Notes: generated by a model from the letters alone, not told the origin. A stretch of DNA of 64,000 nucleotides from Clostridiales bacterium (GCA_019416935.1 DXWI01000006.1:1-64000); one strand, 5' to 3'. Positions 16,818 to 26,443 are shown, numbered from the stretch's first letter. Made by a program: numbers and translations.

Positions 16818-18542
16818 TCACACATGCGGAACGGTAAAACGAAACACCACGAAATCGCCTTCGTTTTCGGCGCTGATTGTTCCGTCAAGCCGCAGCAATA
16901 TCTCTCTGGCAATTGCAAGTCCGAGTCCCGTTCCGAGTCCCGTATGCGATTTATCGGCTTTATAAAAACGCTCAAAAATATGCGGCAGATCATTCTCTTC
17001 GATATGACCGCTGTTGCGCACCTCCACGATCAAATCCTTCTCGCTCGCCGAACAGGTAAGGAGCACTTGTCCGTCGTCGCTCGCATACTTAATCGCATTG
17101 TCCACAAGCGCTACGAGAACCTGCTCAATCCGGTCCCGGTTTGACAGGCAGGCCGGAACATCAACCGCCTCATACCGCAGCTCGATGTCGCTATAGGATG
17201 CGGTGACGCGCATTCTTTCCGCAACCTGGCGAAGCAATTCGCTCATGTCGAACGCTTCGCGTACCAGCGCAACGCTGCCGGACTGAAGGCGCGAAAGTTC
17301 CAGCAGATCATTGATCAGGCGGGAAAGCCGCAGAGATTCGCGCAAAATGTATCCATAATAGCGTGATCTGTCCTCCTCGGAATGGATGAGGCCATCATTG
17401 AGCGTCTCTGCGAGGCTCCGAATGGAGGCAATCGGCGTGCGCAGTTCATGGCTCACATTGGCCACATACTCTCTGCGCGTCTGCTCCAACCGTTCCGCCT
17501 CCGTAACATCCCGAAGCAAAACAACGATCCCGGGTTTACTGCCGCTGCTGATCTGTGAGCTGGCGCAGGCCACATGAACGATCCGATCCGCGGCATGAAA
17601 CTGGTTTTCGACCGGCTGCGCAGAGGAAACGGCCTTGACAAAATCATCCCGGAACCGCTCTGCAATCGTCTGGGCGGAAAATGCGCCGCCGCAATCCGCC
17701 ATCAGCCGCTCCGCAGCCGGGTTGCAGAAGGTAACGGTCTTTAGGTCGGCGTCAAACGCGACCACACCGTCCCCAATTCCCTCCAGAATCGCCGAAAGGC
17801 GATTGCGCGCGAGCACAAGGTCGCCAATCGTGACCGACAGCGCGCCCGACAAATGGTTGAGCGCACCGCTCAACTGTCCGATTTCGCCCGGATAGCTTTC
17901 GTTTGCACGGGCGCCGAAGTCGCCGCCGGCCATTTGCTTGGCGACCTCTGTCATCTGCTGAATGGGCGAGGCGATACGCCGGGAGCCGAAATATGCGGGC
18001 AGCAGCATGACAGCCGCAGCAATGCAGGCGCTTATCGGCATCGCCCAAAGCAGCTGACGGACGGACGCGCGTACCTCCGCCGCATGCTTTGCAAGAACAA
18101 CCACGCCATTGACCCGGTGCAGATTATCGTATACGGGAACACCGACTGCGATCAGACCCTTCTGCCATATGACATTCGTGACCTGCTCGCCGTTCATCAA
18201 CACGTCGGCAACGATCTTCTGGTGAGCCGCGCCCGGCGCATCGCCCGTATCCTCCTTTGACCAGAGCAGCGGCGCGCCTTGCGCGTCATAGATATATACG
18301 CGCGCGCCCCGAAGCTCGGACGCCATAAAGGCATAGAAGGAATCAAAAAGGATCTCCCGGTTCATCTGCTTGGAGCAAAGATAGGACAGCGAAACTGCGC
18401 GGGAGAGCAGATCGTCCGCAACGCGATCCGAGAGCACATGAACGGAGGAGAAGCCATACAGCAACCCCGTCAAAACCGCTGTCAAAAGACAAGCGCATAA
18501 TAGATAAAGCAAGAGCTTTTTGAAAAAAGAGCCGCGCATCAT
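16818..18542 (-). CDS. Sensor histidine kinase (PhoR/WalK architecture)
   Basis: A 574-aa membrane kinase: TM1 about 8-30, extracytoplasmic sensor about 31-165, TM2 about 167-185, HAMP about 186-240, PAS about 248-350, then HisKA with the phosphorylated H365 in the ANVSHELRTP box and a HATPase domain ending in GTGLGLAIAREIL. The start overlaps the response regulator gene by four bases. The adjacent pair at 20288-22881 has the same domain order, so the two are probably paralogues. PhoR-type proteins sense phosphate status and WalK-type proteins cell-wall state; the sequence does not tell which applies. Confidence 0.92.
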   Translation of the reverse strand: MMRGSFFKKLLLYLLCACLLTAVLTGLLYGFSSVHVLSDRVADDLLSRAVSLSYLCSKQMNREILFDSFYAFMASELRGARVYIYDAQGAPLLWSKEDTGDAPGAAHQKIVADVLMNGEQVTNVIWQKGLIAVGVPVYDNLHRVNGVVVLAKHAAEVRASVRQLLWAMPISACIAAAVMLLPAYFGSRRIASPIQQMTEVAKQMAGGDFGARANESYPGEIGQLSGALNHLSGALSVTIGDLVLARNRLSAILEGIGDGVVAFDADLKTVTFCNPAAERLMADCGGAFSAQTIAERFRDDFVKAVSSAQPVENQFHAADRIVHVACASSQISSGSKPGIVVLLRDVTEAERLEQTRREYVANVSHELRTPIASIRSLAETLNDGLIHSEEDRSRYYGYILRESLRLSRLINDLLELSRLQSGSVALVREAFDMSELLRQVAERMRVTASYSDIELRYEAVDVPACLSNRDRIEQVLVALVDNAIKYASDDGQVLLTCSASEKDLIVEVRNSGHIEENDLPHIFERFYKADKSHTGLGTGLGLAIAREILLRLDGTISAENEGDFVVFRFTVPHV

Positions 18543-19234
18543 TCCGTTAAGCCAAACTTATAACCTACGCCATAGACCGTGCGGATGCCCCACTTGCACT
18601 CCGAGGCTGGCATTTTCTGTCTGATCCGCTTGATCTGCGTATCAACCGCGCGCGTATCGCCAAAGTAGTCATATCCCCAGACCTTGGAAAGAATCTGTTC
18701 CCGCTCAAACACCCGTCCCGGATTGGATGCAAGCAAATACAGGATTTCTACCTCCTTCGGCGTAAAATCGACCTGTTTTCCGCCAATGCGCACCTCATAA
18801 TTGGACAGGCTGATCTCCAGCTCGTCCATACGAATGGTCTTCCCCTGGCTATCCTCCGGCGCCGCGCTGGTTCTGCGCAGCACCGCTTTGATCCTGGCGA
18901 GCAGTTCACGGGCCGAAAACGGCTTCACAATGTAATCATCCGCACCGAATTCCAGCCCAAGAATGCGGTCGATCTCCTCCCCCTTTGCCGTCAGCATAAT
19001 GATCGGAACCGAGCTGGACTTACGGATCTCCTTGCAAACGTCGGTACCGCTTATCGCCGGCATCATCAAATCCAGAAGGATCAAATCGGGATTTCCTGTT
19101 TTGGCCATTTCCAGAGCCTGCAAGCCATCAAAGGCGGAAATATGTTCAAAGCCCTCATTATCCAAATATGCGCACAGGGTTTCATGGATGATAGGCTGAT
19201 CGTCACAGATCAGTATTCTTGGCGCCTTTGCCAT
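18539..19234 (-). CDS. OmpR/PhoB-family response regulator
   Basis: 231 aa. The receiver domain (about 6-118) has acidic pocket residues in ICDDQ, the phospho-aspartate in LILLDLMMPAISG, and the conserved lysine in DDYIVKPF. A winged-helix DNA-binding domain follows (about 135-230, KQVDFTPKEVEILYLLAS and GDTRAVDTQIKRIRQKM). It has its own promoter at 19260-19288 and a GGAGGAGGTGCC ribosome-binding site, then couples to the kinase gene downstream. Confidence 0.94.
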   Translation of the reverse strand: MAKAPRILICDDQPIIHETLCAYLDNEGFEHISAFDGLQALEMAKTGNPDLILLDLMMPAISGTDVCKEIRKSSSVPIIMLTAKGEEIDRILGLEFGADDYIVKPFSARELLARIKAVLRRTSAAPEDSQGKTIRMDELEISLSNYEVRIGGKQVDFTPKEVEILYLLASNPGRVFEREQILSKVWGYDYFGDTRAVDTQIKRIRQKMPASECKWGIRTVYGVGYKFGLTE

Positions 19235-19259
19235 GTCGGCACCTCCTCCGTTTTTTTTG

Positions 19260-19288
19260 ATTATAATACAGAAAAAAGCGCATGTAAA
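19260..19288 (-). promoter_or_regulatory. Promoter of the response regulator-kinase pair
   Basis: On the minus strand TTTACA (19283-19288), 17 bases, TATAAT (19260-19265). The -35 element lies inside the loop of the terminator hairpin of the preceding gene. Confidence 0.75.
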
Positions 19289-19296
19289 TCATGCGC
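19272..19296 (-). terminator. Terminator of the SPOR-like gene
   Basis: On the minus strand GCGCATG-ATTTA-CATGCGC followed by T6. It lies 43 bases after the stop of the gene at 19340-20230 and physically overlaps the next promoter. Confidence 0.8.
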
Positions 19297-19339
19297 GATA
19301 CCTTGTCATAATTGTCCATGATTGTTCCAAAATTCAGTA

Positions 19340-20230
19340 TCAATTTGAGGATAAACCGGAGATTTCCGAGCAAAAGCTGCAATAGGCGTCTGCCATCAGC
19401 AGGCATGTGTATTTCAGATATGCCGTAAACGCTGCCCGATCCTCCTCGCTCAGCGCCTGGGCTTTGGCCAGTTGTGCCTGAATAGCGCGGCAGCAGTCCG
19501 TCAACGACACGAGAACGGCCTGATCGCTGGAAGCTGCGGCAATCTGCGCCAGATAGGATTCGGCCTTGCTGTTAAGCGATGCAATGCTTGCCTTGCCCTC
19601 CGAAACGGAATACTGTTCGCGATCAAAATCGATCACATAGGTGCACAACTCTTTTTGCATCTCAATCAGTCCCGACAGAATGCTCTGCAATGCCGCGACC
19701 TGCGCCTCCGTACCGGAGACGATCAGTTTGCTGGTTTGTGCGGACATGGTGTAGGAAGCGCTGTCGAGTCCCTCCGCCTGCAATCGGGCCCGAACCTGCT
19801 GCAAGTCCGAATCCGATGTATATGCGGCGGCCAGAACCCGGTATCGGTCCTCCTCTTTCATAATATACCCCGCCGCGCCAAGCGCCTGCAGCGCTGCCGA
19901 CTGGTTTTCCGCATTGTCCTGCGTGCTGTAAACGCCCATCTGCAGCGCATGGCAGGACAGTGCCGGAAGCTCCAGCAGCTTCGACGTTGCTGCTGCCGCG
20001 GTTCCCTGATCGGGCTGCTCCGCTCTTCCGCCGTCCAACACGCCGTCACCCACGCCCAGTGTCGAAAAAACCGGCGCGACCAAATGCTCGGCAACCCATG
20101 TGCCGGCGTCTGAAAAGCCGACCAAGTAGATCACAGCCGCCGATACGAGGAGAATGCAGAGAGCGGCGCCGGGCAGCGTGCCCCGCCGGTAAGGTGTCTG
20201 CATCGTGCGTCTTCGCTGTCTGTATTCCAT
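19340..20230 (-). CDS. Membrane-anchored SPOR-like protein
   Basis: 296 aa with a basic N-terminus and a single signal-anchor helix (about 19-38). An extracytoplasmic part has a SPOR-like segment, about residues 95-165: QMGVYSTQDNAENQSAALQA, LGAAGYIMKEEDRYRVLAAA and LQQVRARLQAEGLDS, the repeated pattern by which SPOR domains bind denuded peptidoglycan. The remaining 130 residues are helical and unassigned. It lies 57 bases after the kinase gene 20288-22204 and before a terminator, so it probably belongs to that operon. A role in cell-wall remodelling or spore-wall assembly is inference. Confidence 0.72.
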   Translation of the reverse strand: MEYRQRRRTMQTPYRRGTLPGAALCILLVSAAVIYLVGFSDAGTWVAEHLVAPVFSTLGVGDGVLDGGRAEQPDQGTAAAATSKLLELPALSCHALQMGVYSTQDNAENQSAALQALGAAGYIMKEEDRYRVLAAAYTSDSDLQQVRARLQAEGLDSASYTMSAQTSKLIVSGTEAQVAALQSILSGLIEMQKELCTYVIDFDREQYSVSEGKASIASLNSKAESYLAQIAAASSDQAVLVSLTDCCRAIQAQLAKAQALSEEDRAAFTAYLKYTCLLMADAYCSFCSEISGLSSN

Positions 20231-20287
20231 AGGATGTCACCCCCGCCTATGCCTGTTTATACATATGCATTGGCGAGGGCAAACAGA

Positions 20288-22204
20288 CTATTGCTTTCTC
20301 CGGCCACGGATTTTGGGATGTTTGGGCGCAATCACCTCATAGGGGGCGTCCTCCGAGTTCTGCGCTCCTGCATGTTCGGGCTGCGAATCCCCCTCCGAGT
20401 AGATCACATTGGAAGAACTCGGCCCAAGTGCGATGGCATTGCTCACATACTTTTTCAGGGTGAAGTGAAAGCTGGTTCCAACGCCGACCGTGCTCTCCAC
20501 ATCGATATGCTCGCCGAGTTTGCTGATAATCTGCTTGGCAATGGAGAGTCCCAAGCCTGTGCCGCCCTCCTTGCGCGATTTATCGACTTTATAGAACCGC
20601 TCAAACAGGTGCGGCAGTTCTTCTGCAGCAATGCCGCAGCCGGTATCGGTCACCGAAACGATGATCACTTCTCCAGCGGTTGCAGAAATGGTGATGGTTC
20701 CGTCCTTTGGCGTATAGCGCATGGCGTTATCAATCAGAATCACAAGCACCTGTTCCACCCGATCCCGGTCGGTCAGCGCATAGGGCAGATTCTGCGCATC
20801 CAGCACAAGGTGGATGCCCCTCTGTGTTGCCTCATGCCTGTAGTTCTCCTGAATCTCGCCCAGAAGCTCCTCCAGATCCACAGCACTGAGCTCCATGTAT
20901 TCCGTGCCGGATTGCAGTCGTGAGAGCTGCAGCAAATCCGTGATCAGTCGCGAGAGACGCACCACCTCATGCATCATGATCTGGTAGTAGCGCTGCCGCG
21001 TTTCCTCGTCCTTCACCATGCCGTCCGCCAACGGCTCCAGCAGACCGCGCACCGCGGTCAGGGGTGTCCGCAATTCGTGGCTGACATTGGCAACGTAGTC
21101 GCGGCGTGTCTGCTCCAGCCGTTCATACTCCGTTACGTCCTTAAAAAGCCCCACAACCCCGGTGCAAACATCGTTTTCATCGGTCACGGGAACAATGGAA
21201 ATCCACAATTTCCGATCACCCGGCATTTGGTAATGGAGCGTCTGCGCTTCACGGCTATCAAACACCTCGCGGAATGCACCCCAAACGCTCTCATCCGGCA
21301 CCAGATCCATGGGCGTGTTGACCGTTACCGCACCAAACATGCTTTTAAGCGCCGGGTTATAGTGTGTCAGACATCCCAAACGATCAATGGCCGCAACGCC
21401 ATCCGTAAAGCTGGAAAGAATGTGGTTGAGCTGTCGTTTTTCGCTCTGCAGCTGATAGATTGTTTGCGAGAGCGTTTCGCAAAGCGTGTTCAAAGCGCGT
21501 GCCAGTATTCCCGCTTCACCGGCCGCCGTTTCATCGGCCCGCGTATCAAACCTGCCCTTTGACATCGCGATGGCGACATTGGCCATATCGCTGAGCGGGC
21601 GAGAGACGCGGTTCGTGCTGTAAGCAGCGAGAAGCATAATCAGAGGGAGAACAACGAGAATGGTCAACGCAAGCGCATCGTTCAGCTGAGAAAACGCCGA
21701 TTGTATCTGCTTGATCTGCTTAATGATGAAGATGCCGCCCGTCACATTGCCGTTCGCATCGCGGATGGGCACGCCGACACTGATGGCATTTTCTCCGTTG
21801 AGCAACTGCAGATGGTCGTTTTTAACCGTTTGTCCTCTGAGCACATTTTGCTTTTCCGCGTCGAAGTACGCGCCAAAGTCGCCGACCTCGACATCGCTTC
21901 CAATGAAGCTCGCAATCAGTGTTTTTCCCAGCTCATCGGCAATCAAAATGGCGGATTTGCTTGCAATGGTCTGCTTATCGATCAGACGGTTGAATCCATC
22001 CTCGGTCAGATTTCCGTTTTTATATTCCTCATAGATCTGGCGCGAAATTTCGGCTTCCGGTTCCAAATTCGTGATTTCCATGGTGATATAGATGCTCTTG
22101 CCCACATAAGCATATGCTGCAAGCGATACGACATTCGCCAGCAGCAATGCAATCACCAATATGACAAGAATGCGCCAGAAAAAAACGCTGCGAACGGAAC
22201 TCAT
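20288..22204 (-). CDS. Sensor histidine kinase (PhoR/WalK architecture), second copy
   Basis: 638 aa: TM1 about 10-33, an extracytoplasmic sensor domain about 35-175, TM2 about 178-195, HAMP about 196-250, PAS about 258-360, HisKA with H376 in VANVSHELRT, and HATPase with GTGLGLSIAKQIISKLG. A C-terminal tail of about 45 residues, basic at the end, exceeds the usual length. The start overlaps its regulator by four bases. The domain order matches the kinase at 16818-18542, but the sensor domains differ, suggesting a duplication with changed input. Confidence 0.92.
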   Translation of the reverse strand: MSSVRSVFFWRILVILVIALLLANVVSLAAYAYVGKSIYITMEITNLEPEAEISRQIYEEYKNGNLTEDGFNRLIDKQTIASKSAILIADELGKTLIASFIGSDVEVGDFGAYFDAEKQNVLRGQTVKNDHLQLLNGENAISVGVPIRDANGNVTGGIFIIKQIKQIQSAFSQLNDALALTILVVLPLIMLLAAYSTNRVSRPLSDMANVAIAMSKGRFDTRADETAAGEAGILARALNTLCETLSQTIYQLQSEKRQLNHILSSFTDGVAAIDRLGCLTHYNPALKSMFGAVTVNTPMDLVPDESVWGAFREVFDSREAQTLHYQMPGDRKLWISIVPVTDENDVCTGVVGLFKDVTEYERLEQTRRDYVANVSHELRTPLTAVRGLLEPLADGMVKDEETRQRYYQIMMHEVVRLSRLITDLLQLSRLQSGTEYMELSAVDLEELLGEIQENYRHEATQRGIHLVLDAQNLPYALTDRDRVEQVLVILIDNAMRYTPKDGTITISATAGEVIIVSVTDTGCGIAAEELPHLFERFYKVDKSRKEGGTGLGLSIAKQIISKLGEHIDVESTVGVGTSFHFTLKKYVSNAIALGPSSSNVIYSEGDSQPEHAGAQNSEDAPYEVIAPKHPKIRGRRKQ

Positions 22205-22881
22205 TCTACCTCAAACTTATAGCCCACGCCATAGATCGTTTTGATGCTCCAGCCAAGATTTGTAGAATCCAGCTTGGCACGGATGCGTTTGATATGGGTA
22301 TCGACAGTTCTGGTCTCCCCGGCAAAATCATATCCCCAAACGCGCGAAAGAAGCTGCTCGCGCGTAAACACCTGTCCCGGATTGGACGCAAGCATGTATA
22401 GGATTTCGATCTCCTTCGGCGTACAGATGACGGGCTCGCCGCGAAGCGTAACGGTATAGCTTTTCAGATCGATGACCAAGCCATTATAGGAAATGACATG
22501 GCTGTCCGTCTTCGGCTGCTCGCTGGTGCGGCGCAGCACGGCTTTGATGCGGGCAACGACCTCCCGCGGGCTGAAGGGTTTTACGATATAGTCATCCGCG
22601 CCGAGTTCAAGGCCGACAATACGGTCGATCTCCTCACCCTTGGCCGTCAGCATCAGAATGGGCAATTGTGAGCTTTTGCGGATTTCGCGGCAAACCTCGA
22701 TACCGGACATCTTCGGCATCATGATATCGAGCACGCAGAGCACAATCTCCGGCGTAATCATGGAAAGCGCTTCCTGTCCGTCAAAGGCATCGACCGGCTC
22801 AAAGCCTTCCGCTTTCAGGTAGATCCCCAGTGCCTCATGGACGATCTGGTCGTCATCCGCAATAAGAATTTTCTGTGCCAT
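22201..22881 (-). CDS. OmpR/PhoB-family response regulator, second copy
   Basis: About 226 aa. Receiver residues ADDDQ, phospho-aspartate in VLCVLDIMMPKMSG and lysine in DDYIVKPFSP; winged helix about 130-226 with GETRTVDTHIKRIRAKLD. The longest frame starts at 22935, but ATG 22881 follows GGAGGAAATCGG and gives the normal MAQKILIADDDQ start. An upstream TATACT lies at about 22925 with no convincing -35. It resembles the regulator at 18539-19234 closely in both domains. Confidence 0.93.
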   Translation of the reverse strand: MAQKILIADDDQIVHEALGIYLKAEGFEPVDAFDGQEALSMITPEIVLCVLDIMMPKMSGIEVCREIRKSSQLPILMLTAKGEEIDRIVGLELGADDYIVKPFSPREVVARIKAVLRRTSEQPKTDSHVISYNGLVIDLKSYTVTLRGEPVICTPKEIEILYMLASNPGQVFTREQLLSRVWGYDFAGETRTVDTHIKRIRAKLDSTNLGWSIKTIYGVGYKFEVE

Positions 22882-22954
22882 TCCGATTTCCTCCAAAGTT
22901 CTGTGTTTGTCCTTTTTCCTCAGTATAGCATGCAAAAGCCATAAAATCGAGCGA

Positions 22955-23566
22955 TTATGACGGTTTCACCAAATGTTCACCAAGCGCTATCGCATCCCGC
23001 TCCATGACCTCGAGCAGCGCGCGATTATAGATGCCGCTTGCCGGATGATACAGCGCAAACAGCGTGAACGGCAGCGAACCCAGCAAAAGCGGGATCGGCT
23101 TTCCGTGCAGCGCGCCGATCGTATCCGGCGCCCGGCCGCAGAGCTGCAGCACGGCGCGAAGCGGAACGTTGCCGAGCGTAACAACCGTTTGCGGCGCTAT
23201 CGCCGTCAGCTCGTCCGCCAGCAGCGGCAGCGCGGCCGCAATTTCCCGCGGGCCCGGCGTTCTGTTCCGCACGCTGCGTTCGCTCCGCACGACCGGCCGG
23301 TATTTCACGACGTTCGTCGTGTAGACGCCGGCCCGTTCGATGCCCGCTTGTTCGAGCAGCAAACCCAGATACCGTCCTGCCCTTCCAACGAAAGGGCGGC
23401 CCTGCCGCGTTTCCTCCGCGCCCGGTGCCTCGCCGATCAGCATGGCTGCGGCATGCGGATTCCCATCGCCGAAAACCGGGGTTGCGTACTCGCCGGCGGG
23501 CGCATCCCCCTTGCTGAGCAGGCCCAAGCGGGCGCGGTCTATTGCATATCGTTTTTGCAGATCCAT
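22955..23566 (-). CDS. Uracil-DNA glycosylase superfamily protein lacking the Fe-S cysteines
   Basis: About 203 aa. The glycosylase fold is clear: GEAPGAEETRQGRPFVGRAG (uracil pocket motif A), TTNVVKYRP, and YHPAS with the late histidine. Family 4/5 enzymes hold a 4Fe-4S cluster through four cysteines, but this protein has a single cysteine (QLCGRAP), so no cluster can form. The paralogue at 56573-57139 keeps all four. ATG 23566 is one base after the PBP stop, so it is translated with the PBP gene. Whether it still cuts uracil is open. Confidence 0.82.
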   Translation of the reverse strand: MDLQKRYAIDRARLGLLSKGDAPAGEYATPVFGDGNPHAAAMLIGEAPGAEETRQGRPFVGRAGRYLGLLLEQAGIERAGVYTTNVVKYRPVVRSERSVRNRTPGPREIAAALPLLADELTAIAPQTVVTLGNVPLRAVLQLCGRAPDTIGALHGKPIPLLLGSLPFTLFALYHPASGIYNRALLEVMERDAIALGEHLVKPS

Positions 23567-23567
23567 A

Positions 23568-26285
23568 TCAATCCAGCGGATACGCTCCTTTGATCTGTTC
23601 AAAATCGTTTGCCAGCGCTGTTACGAGCGGCTCGATCTCCGCATAGACGTACCCCGTCAGAGTCGTCTGCAAAAGCGCTATATCGTTTTGCAGCGTTGTC
23701 CGGGAGGTTTCATCCAGCGCAGTCGCCGCATCCAGATAGGTCTGCACCTGCGCGATCAGCTGCTCCGCCCTCGTTTTCAGCTCAAAAATAGCGAGCGAAC
23801 TGTCGGAGTGCAGGGTACACGTCGGCAGAGAGGCAAGATACGCGTCCGCAGTCAAGTCGGTTCTCTCCGCGTTCGGCAGGCCCTTGAAGAAATACTTATC
23901 CTGAAAGCCATAGAACTGGGAGTCTGGCCGCACAAGTGTTTTATTGACCGACTGCACCGATTCCGCCGGACAGAACTGGGTAGCCAGCGCGCCGGATTGC
24001 GAGCACACCGAGATCGTTACATGCATATCGCAGTACTTGGTCGGCCGGCTTGCCGCGACGAACCAGTCTGTCACCGGCTTATGATCCTCATCGTCCCTGC
24101 AGGCATCGGTTGCAAGCAGACCGGAAACCGAGCACACCGTACACTTGACGAGTCCCAGCGACGTTGGATCCGCATCGATGATCTTCTTATCGTCCAGCGA
24201 TTCATGGATCTTCTCCATGAATGCTTTCCAGAGCGGCGCGGCATAGGCGCCGCCGTCCGCCCCCTCCTTCAGCTTATTGGATGGGTAATCGTGGCCGATC
24301 CAGACGCTTGCCGCATAATAGGGCGTCATGCCGGCAAAATACACGCTCGCATAGTCCGAGTTCGTACCCGTTTTTCCGGCGACGGTCATGCCTTCGATTT
24401 TCGCCTTGGTACCGGTGCCGGATTTTACGGCGTCGGTGAGCATATCGACGAGAAGATATGCTGTGGATTCCTTGAAAACGCGATGCGTATCGCGCACTGC
24501 GTCGGCGTCAAGAATGACGTTGCCATCCGAATCAAGCACCTTGGTAAACGAAAGCGCTTCGCGATACACGCCGCCGGACGCAACGGTGCCATAGGCGGCT
24601 GCCATCTGGATCGGGGTCAGGCCGGATGTGCCGAGCGCAAGCCCCGCACCGTCTTTATTGATTTTCGATTCCGTCGCGCCAAGCTTTACAAGATAGTCCG
24701 CAGCAACATCCACCCCGACATACTGCATGAGCACGCGGGCGGCCACCACGTTTAAGGACGACATCACGCCGCGGCGAACCGTAACCGGGCCATAACGGCT
24801 TCTGAGTCCGCCGGACGGATATCCCTTTTGCGTATTCCAGCCCTCAATGGCGCCGTCCATATTGGCGACGATCGTTGCGGGGGATACGCCCAAATCCAAA
24901 GCGGGGCCATAGACCGAGAGCGGTTTAATGGAGGAGCCGACCTCTGTGTAGCTCTGGTAGGCACGGTTTTGTCCGCGCCGGATCAACGGCTCATCGCGGC
25001 CGCCCACAACCGCGCGCAGTTCTCCGGTATGGTAATCCAACACTACCGCAGCAGCCTGCGGTTCCTTGATGGTGATCACCGCGCCGTCCGCCATGGTTTC
25101 CTCGCGGACCGCCTTGCTGCCATCGGCAAGCGAGGGATAGCTTTCCCAGCCGGACAACGTTTCCTGCACAGTATTCTGAACATTCGGATCCACGGTGGTA
25201 TAGATATGGTATCCGCCGGTACGCAGTTCGTTTTCAATGGCATCGCGATTGGCTTTTGTATTCGGAAGATCGCGCTGCACAAGCAGATGTGAGACGACAT
25301 CGTAGATTGCATATTCCACGAAATACGCCATATCGTACATCTTTTTCTGCTCGCTCTCCTCAATGATGGGAACCTCTTCCACCAGCGCAGCTTCATACTG
25401 CTCCCGGTTGATATACCCGGCCTGATACATGCGCGAAAGCACCTGATCCGTCCGGTTGTCGGTGATCTCCATTTTATCGCGCCGGTACATATTGCGACGC
25501 GGATTGTAGTTATAGGGGCTCTGCGTCAGACCAGCGAGCATGGCGCATTCACGAATGGTCAATTCCGGCAAATCCTTACCAAAATAATCCATCGCCGCCG
25601 TCTTGACGCCGTAATTGGATTCTCCAAGATAAATGTCGTTCAGATAGGCTTCCAGGATTTCATCCTTATCGATCATCTGCTCCAATTGCAGCGCAAGATA
25701 CGCCTCCTGAATCTTCCGCTTATAGTTGCGCTGAGAGCCCAGAATTTTGTTTTTAATCAGTTGCTGCGTAATCGTGCTGCCGCCGGAGGAATTGCTGTTT
25801 CCAAGCACCTCCAGCGCCGCAGAGAACAGTCGTTTGAAGTCAACGCCGGCATGCTTGTAAAAGCGCACGTCCTCTACGGCGATAAAAGCGTTTTTCAGCA
25901 TATCCGGGATGTTCTCCAGATCGGTCCAATCGCGGTATTCCACATCGGCGATGGACGTAATCAGCTTGCCGTTCATGTCATAGAGAAAGGACGTTCGGTC
26001 GGAAATCGTCAGCTGCGCAACGTCAATTTCCGGTGTTGTTTCGATATATGCTTTTCCGATTCCGAACACCAGACCAAGTCCCGCAAAGGCGACCACAACA
26101 AACGCAAAAACAAGCAGTTTGAGCGTTGTAAACAGAACCGCAAGCGCAAACGGCCGCGGCGGTTGATGCTTTTGAAACAACGGCTGTTTTTCCACCGGGG
26201 CGGTGCGCTCCTGTTCTGCAGCAGCCGATTCGTCAACAACCAGCTTCTTGCGCAATTTGGAAAAAAAACCACGGATATCTGCCAT
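23568..26285 (-). CDS. Class A penicillin-binding protein (PBP1A type)
   Basis: About 905 aa. Cytoplasmic tail about 1-50, TM about 55-80, then glycosyltransferase 51 domain with EDVRFYKHAGVDF and GGSTITQQLIKN. The transpeptidase domain has SxxK in GSSIKPLSVY and KTGT in GKTGTNSDYASVYF. The C-terminal 180 residues are cysteine-bearing and partly helical. The enzyme polymerises and cross-links peptidoglycan at the outer membrane face. The longest frame starts at 26354; ATG 26285 follows AAGGAGGGG. A TATACT -10 element lies just upstream, but no clear -35. Confidence 0.93.
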   Translation of the reverse strand: MADIRGFFSKLRKKLVVDESAAAEQERTAPVEKQPLFQKHQPPRPFALAVLFTTLKLLVFAFVVVAFAGLGLVFGIGKAYIETTPEIDVAQLTISDRTSFLYDMNGKLITSIADVEYRDWTDLENIPDMLKNAFIAVEDVRFYKHAGVDFKRLFSAALEVLGNSNSSGGSTITQQLIKNKILGSQRNYKRKIQEAYLALQLEQMIDKDEILEAYLNDIYLGESNYGVKTAAMDYFGKDLPELTIRECAMLAGLTQSPYNYNPRRNMYRRDKMEITDNRTDQVLSRMYQAGYINREQYEAALVEEVPIIEESEQKKMYDMAYFVEYAIYDVVSHLLVQRDLPNTKANRDAIENELRTGGYHIYTTVDPNVQNTVQETLSGWESYPSLADGSKAVREETMADGAVITIKEPQAAAVVLDYHTGELRAVVGGRDEPLIRRGQNRAYQSYTEVGSSIKPLSVYGPALDLGVSPATIVANMDGAIEGWNTQKGYPSGGLRSRYGPVTVRRGVMSSLNVVAARVLMQYVGVDVAADYLVKLGATESKINKDGAGLALGTSGLTPIQMAAAYGTVASGGVYREALSFTKVLDSDGNVILDADAVRDTHRVFKESTAYLLVDMLTDAVKSGTGTKAKIEGMTVAGKTGTNSDYASVYFAGMTPYYAASVWIGHDYPSNKLKEGADGGAYAAPLWKAFMEKIHESLDDKKIIDADPTSLGLVKCTVCSVSGLLATDACRDDEDHKPVTDWFVAASRPTKYCDMHVTISVCSQSGALATQFCPAESVQSVNKTLVRPDSQFYGFQDKYFFKGLPNAERTDLTADAYLASLPTCTLHSDSSLAIFELKTRAEQLIAQVQTYLDAATALDETSRTTLQNDIALLQTTLTGYVYAEIEPLVTALANDFEQIKGAYPLD

Positions 26286-26401
26286 TCGTACAGACCCCTC
26301 CTTATATACTTGGGTAGTATACCATACTCGATTCGGCTTGTGTGGGATTCCCAAAAAAATTCATATTTTTGTACCGTATCGAAAATTCTTTCAAAAAGTG
26401 C

Positions 26402-26430
26402 TTTACAAATGCCTGCTGATACTCTATAAT
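26402..26430 (+). promoter_or_regulatory. Promoter of tRNA-Ala
   Basis: TTTACA (26402-26407), 17 bases, perfect TATAAT (26425-26430). The predicted start is about 7 bases before the mature tRNA. Confidence 0.8.
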
Positions 26431-26443
26431 AGCAAATGCGCTT

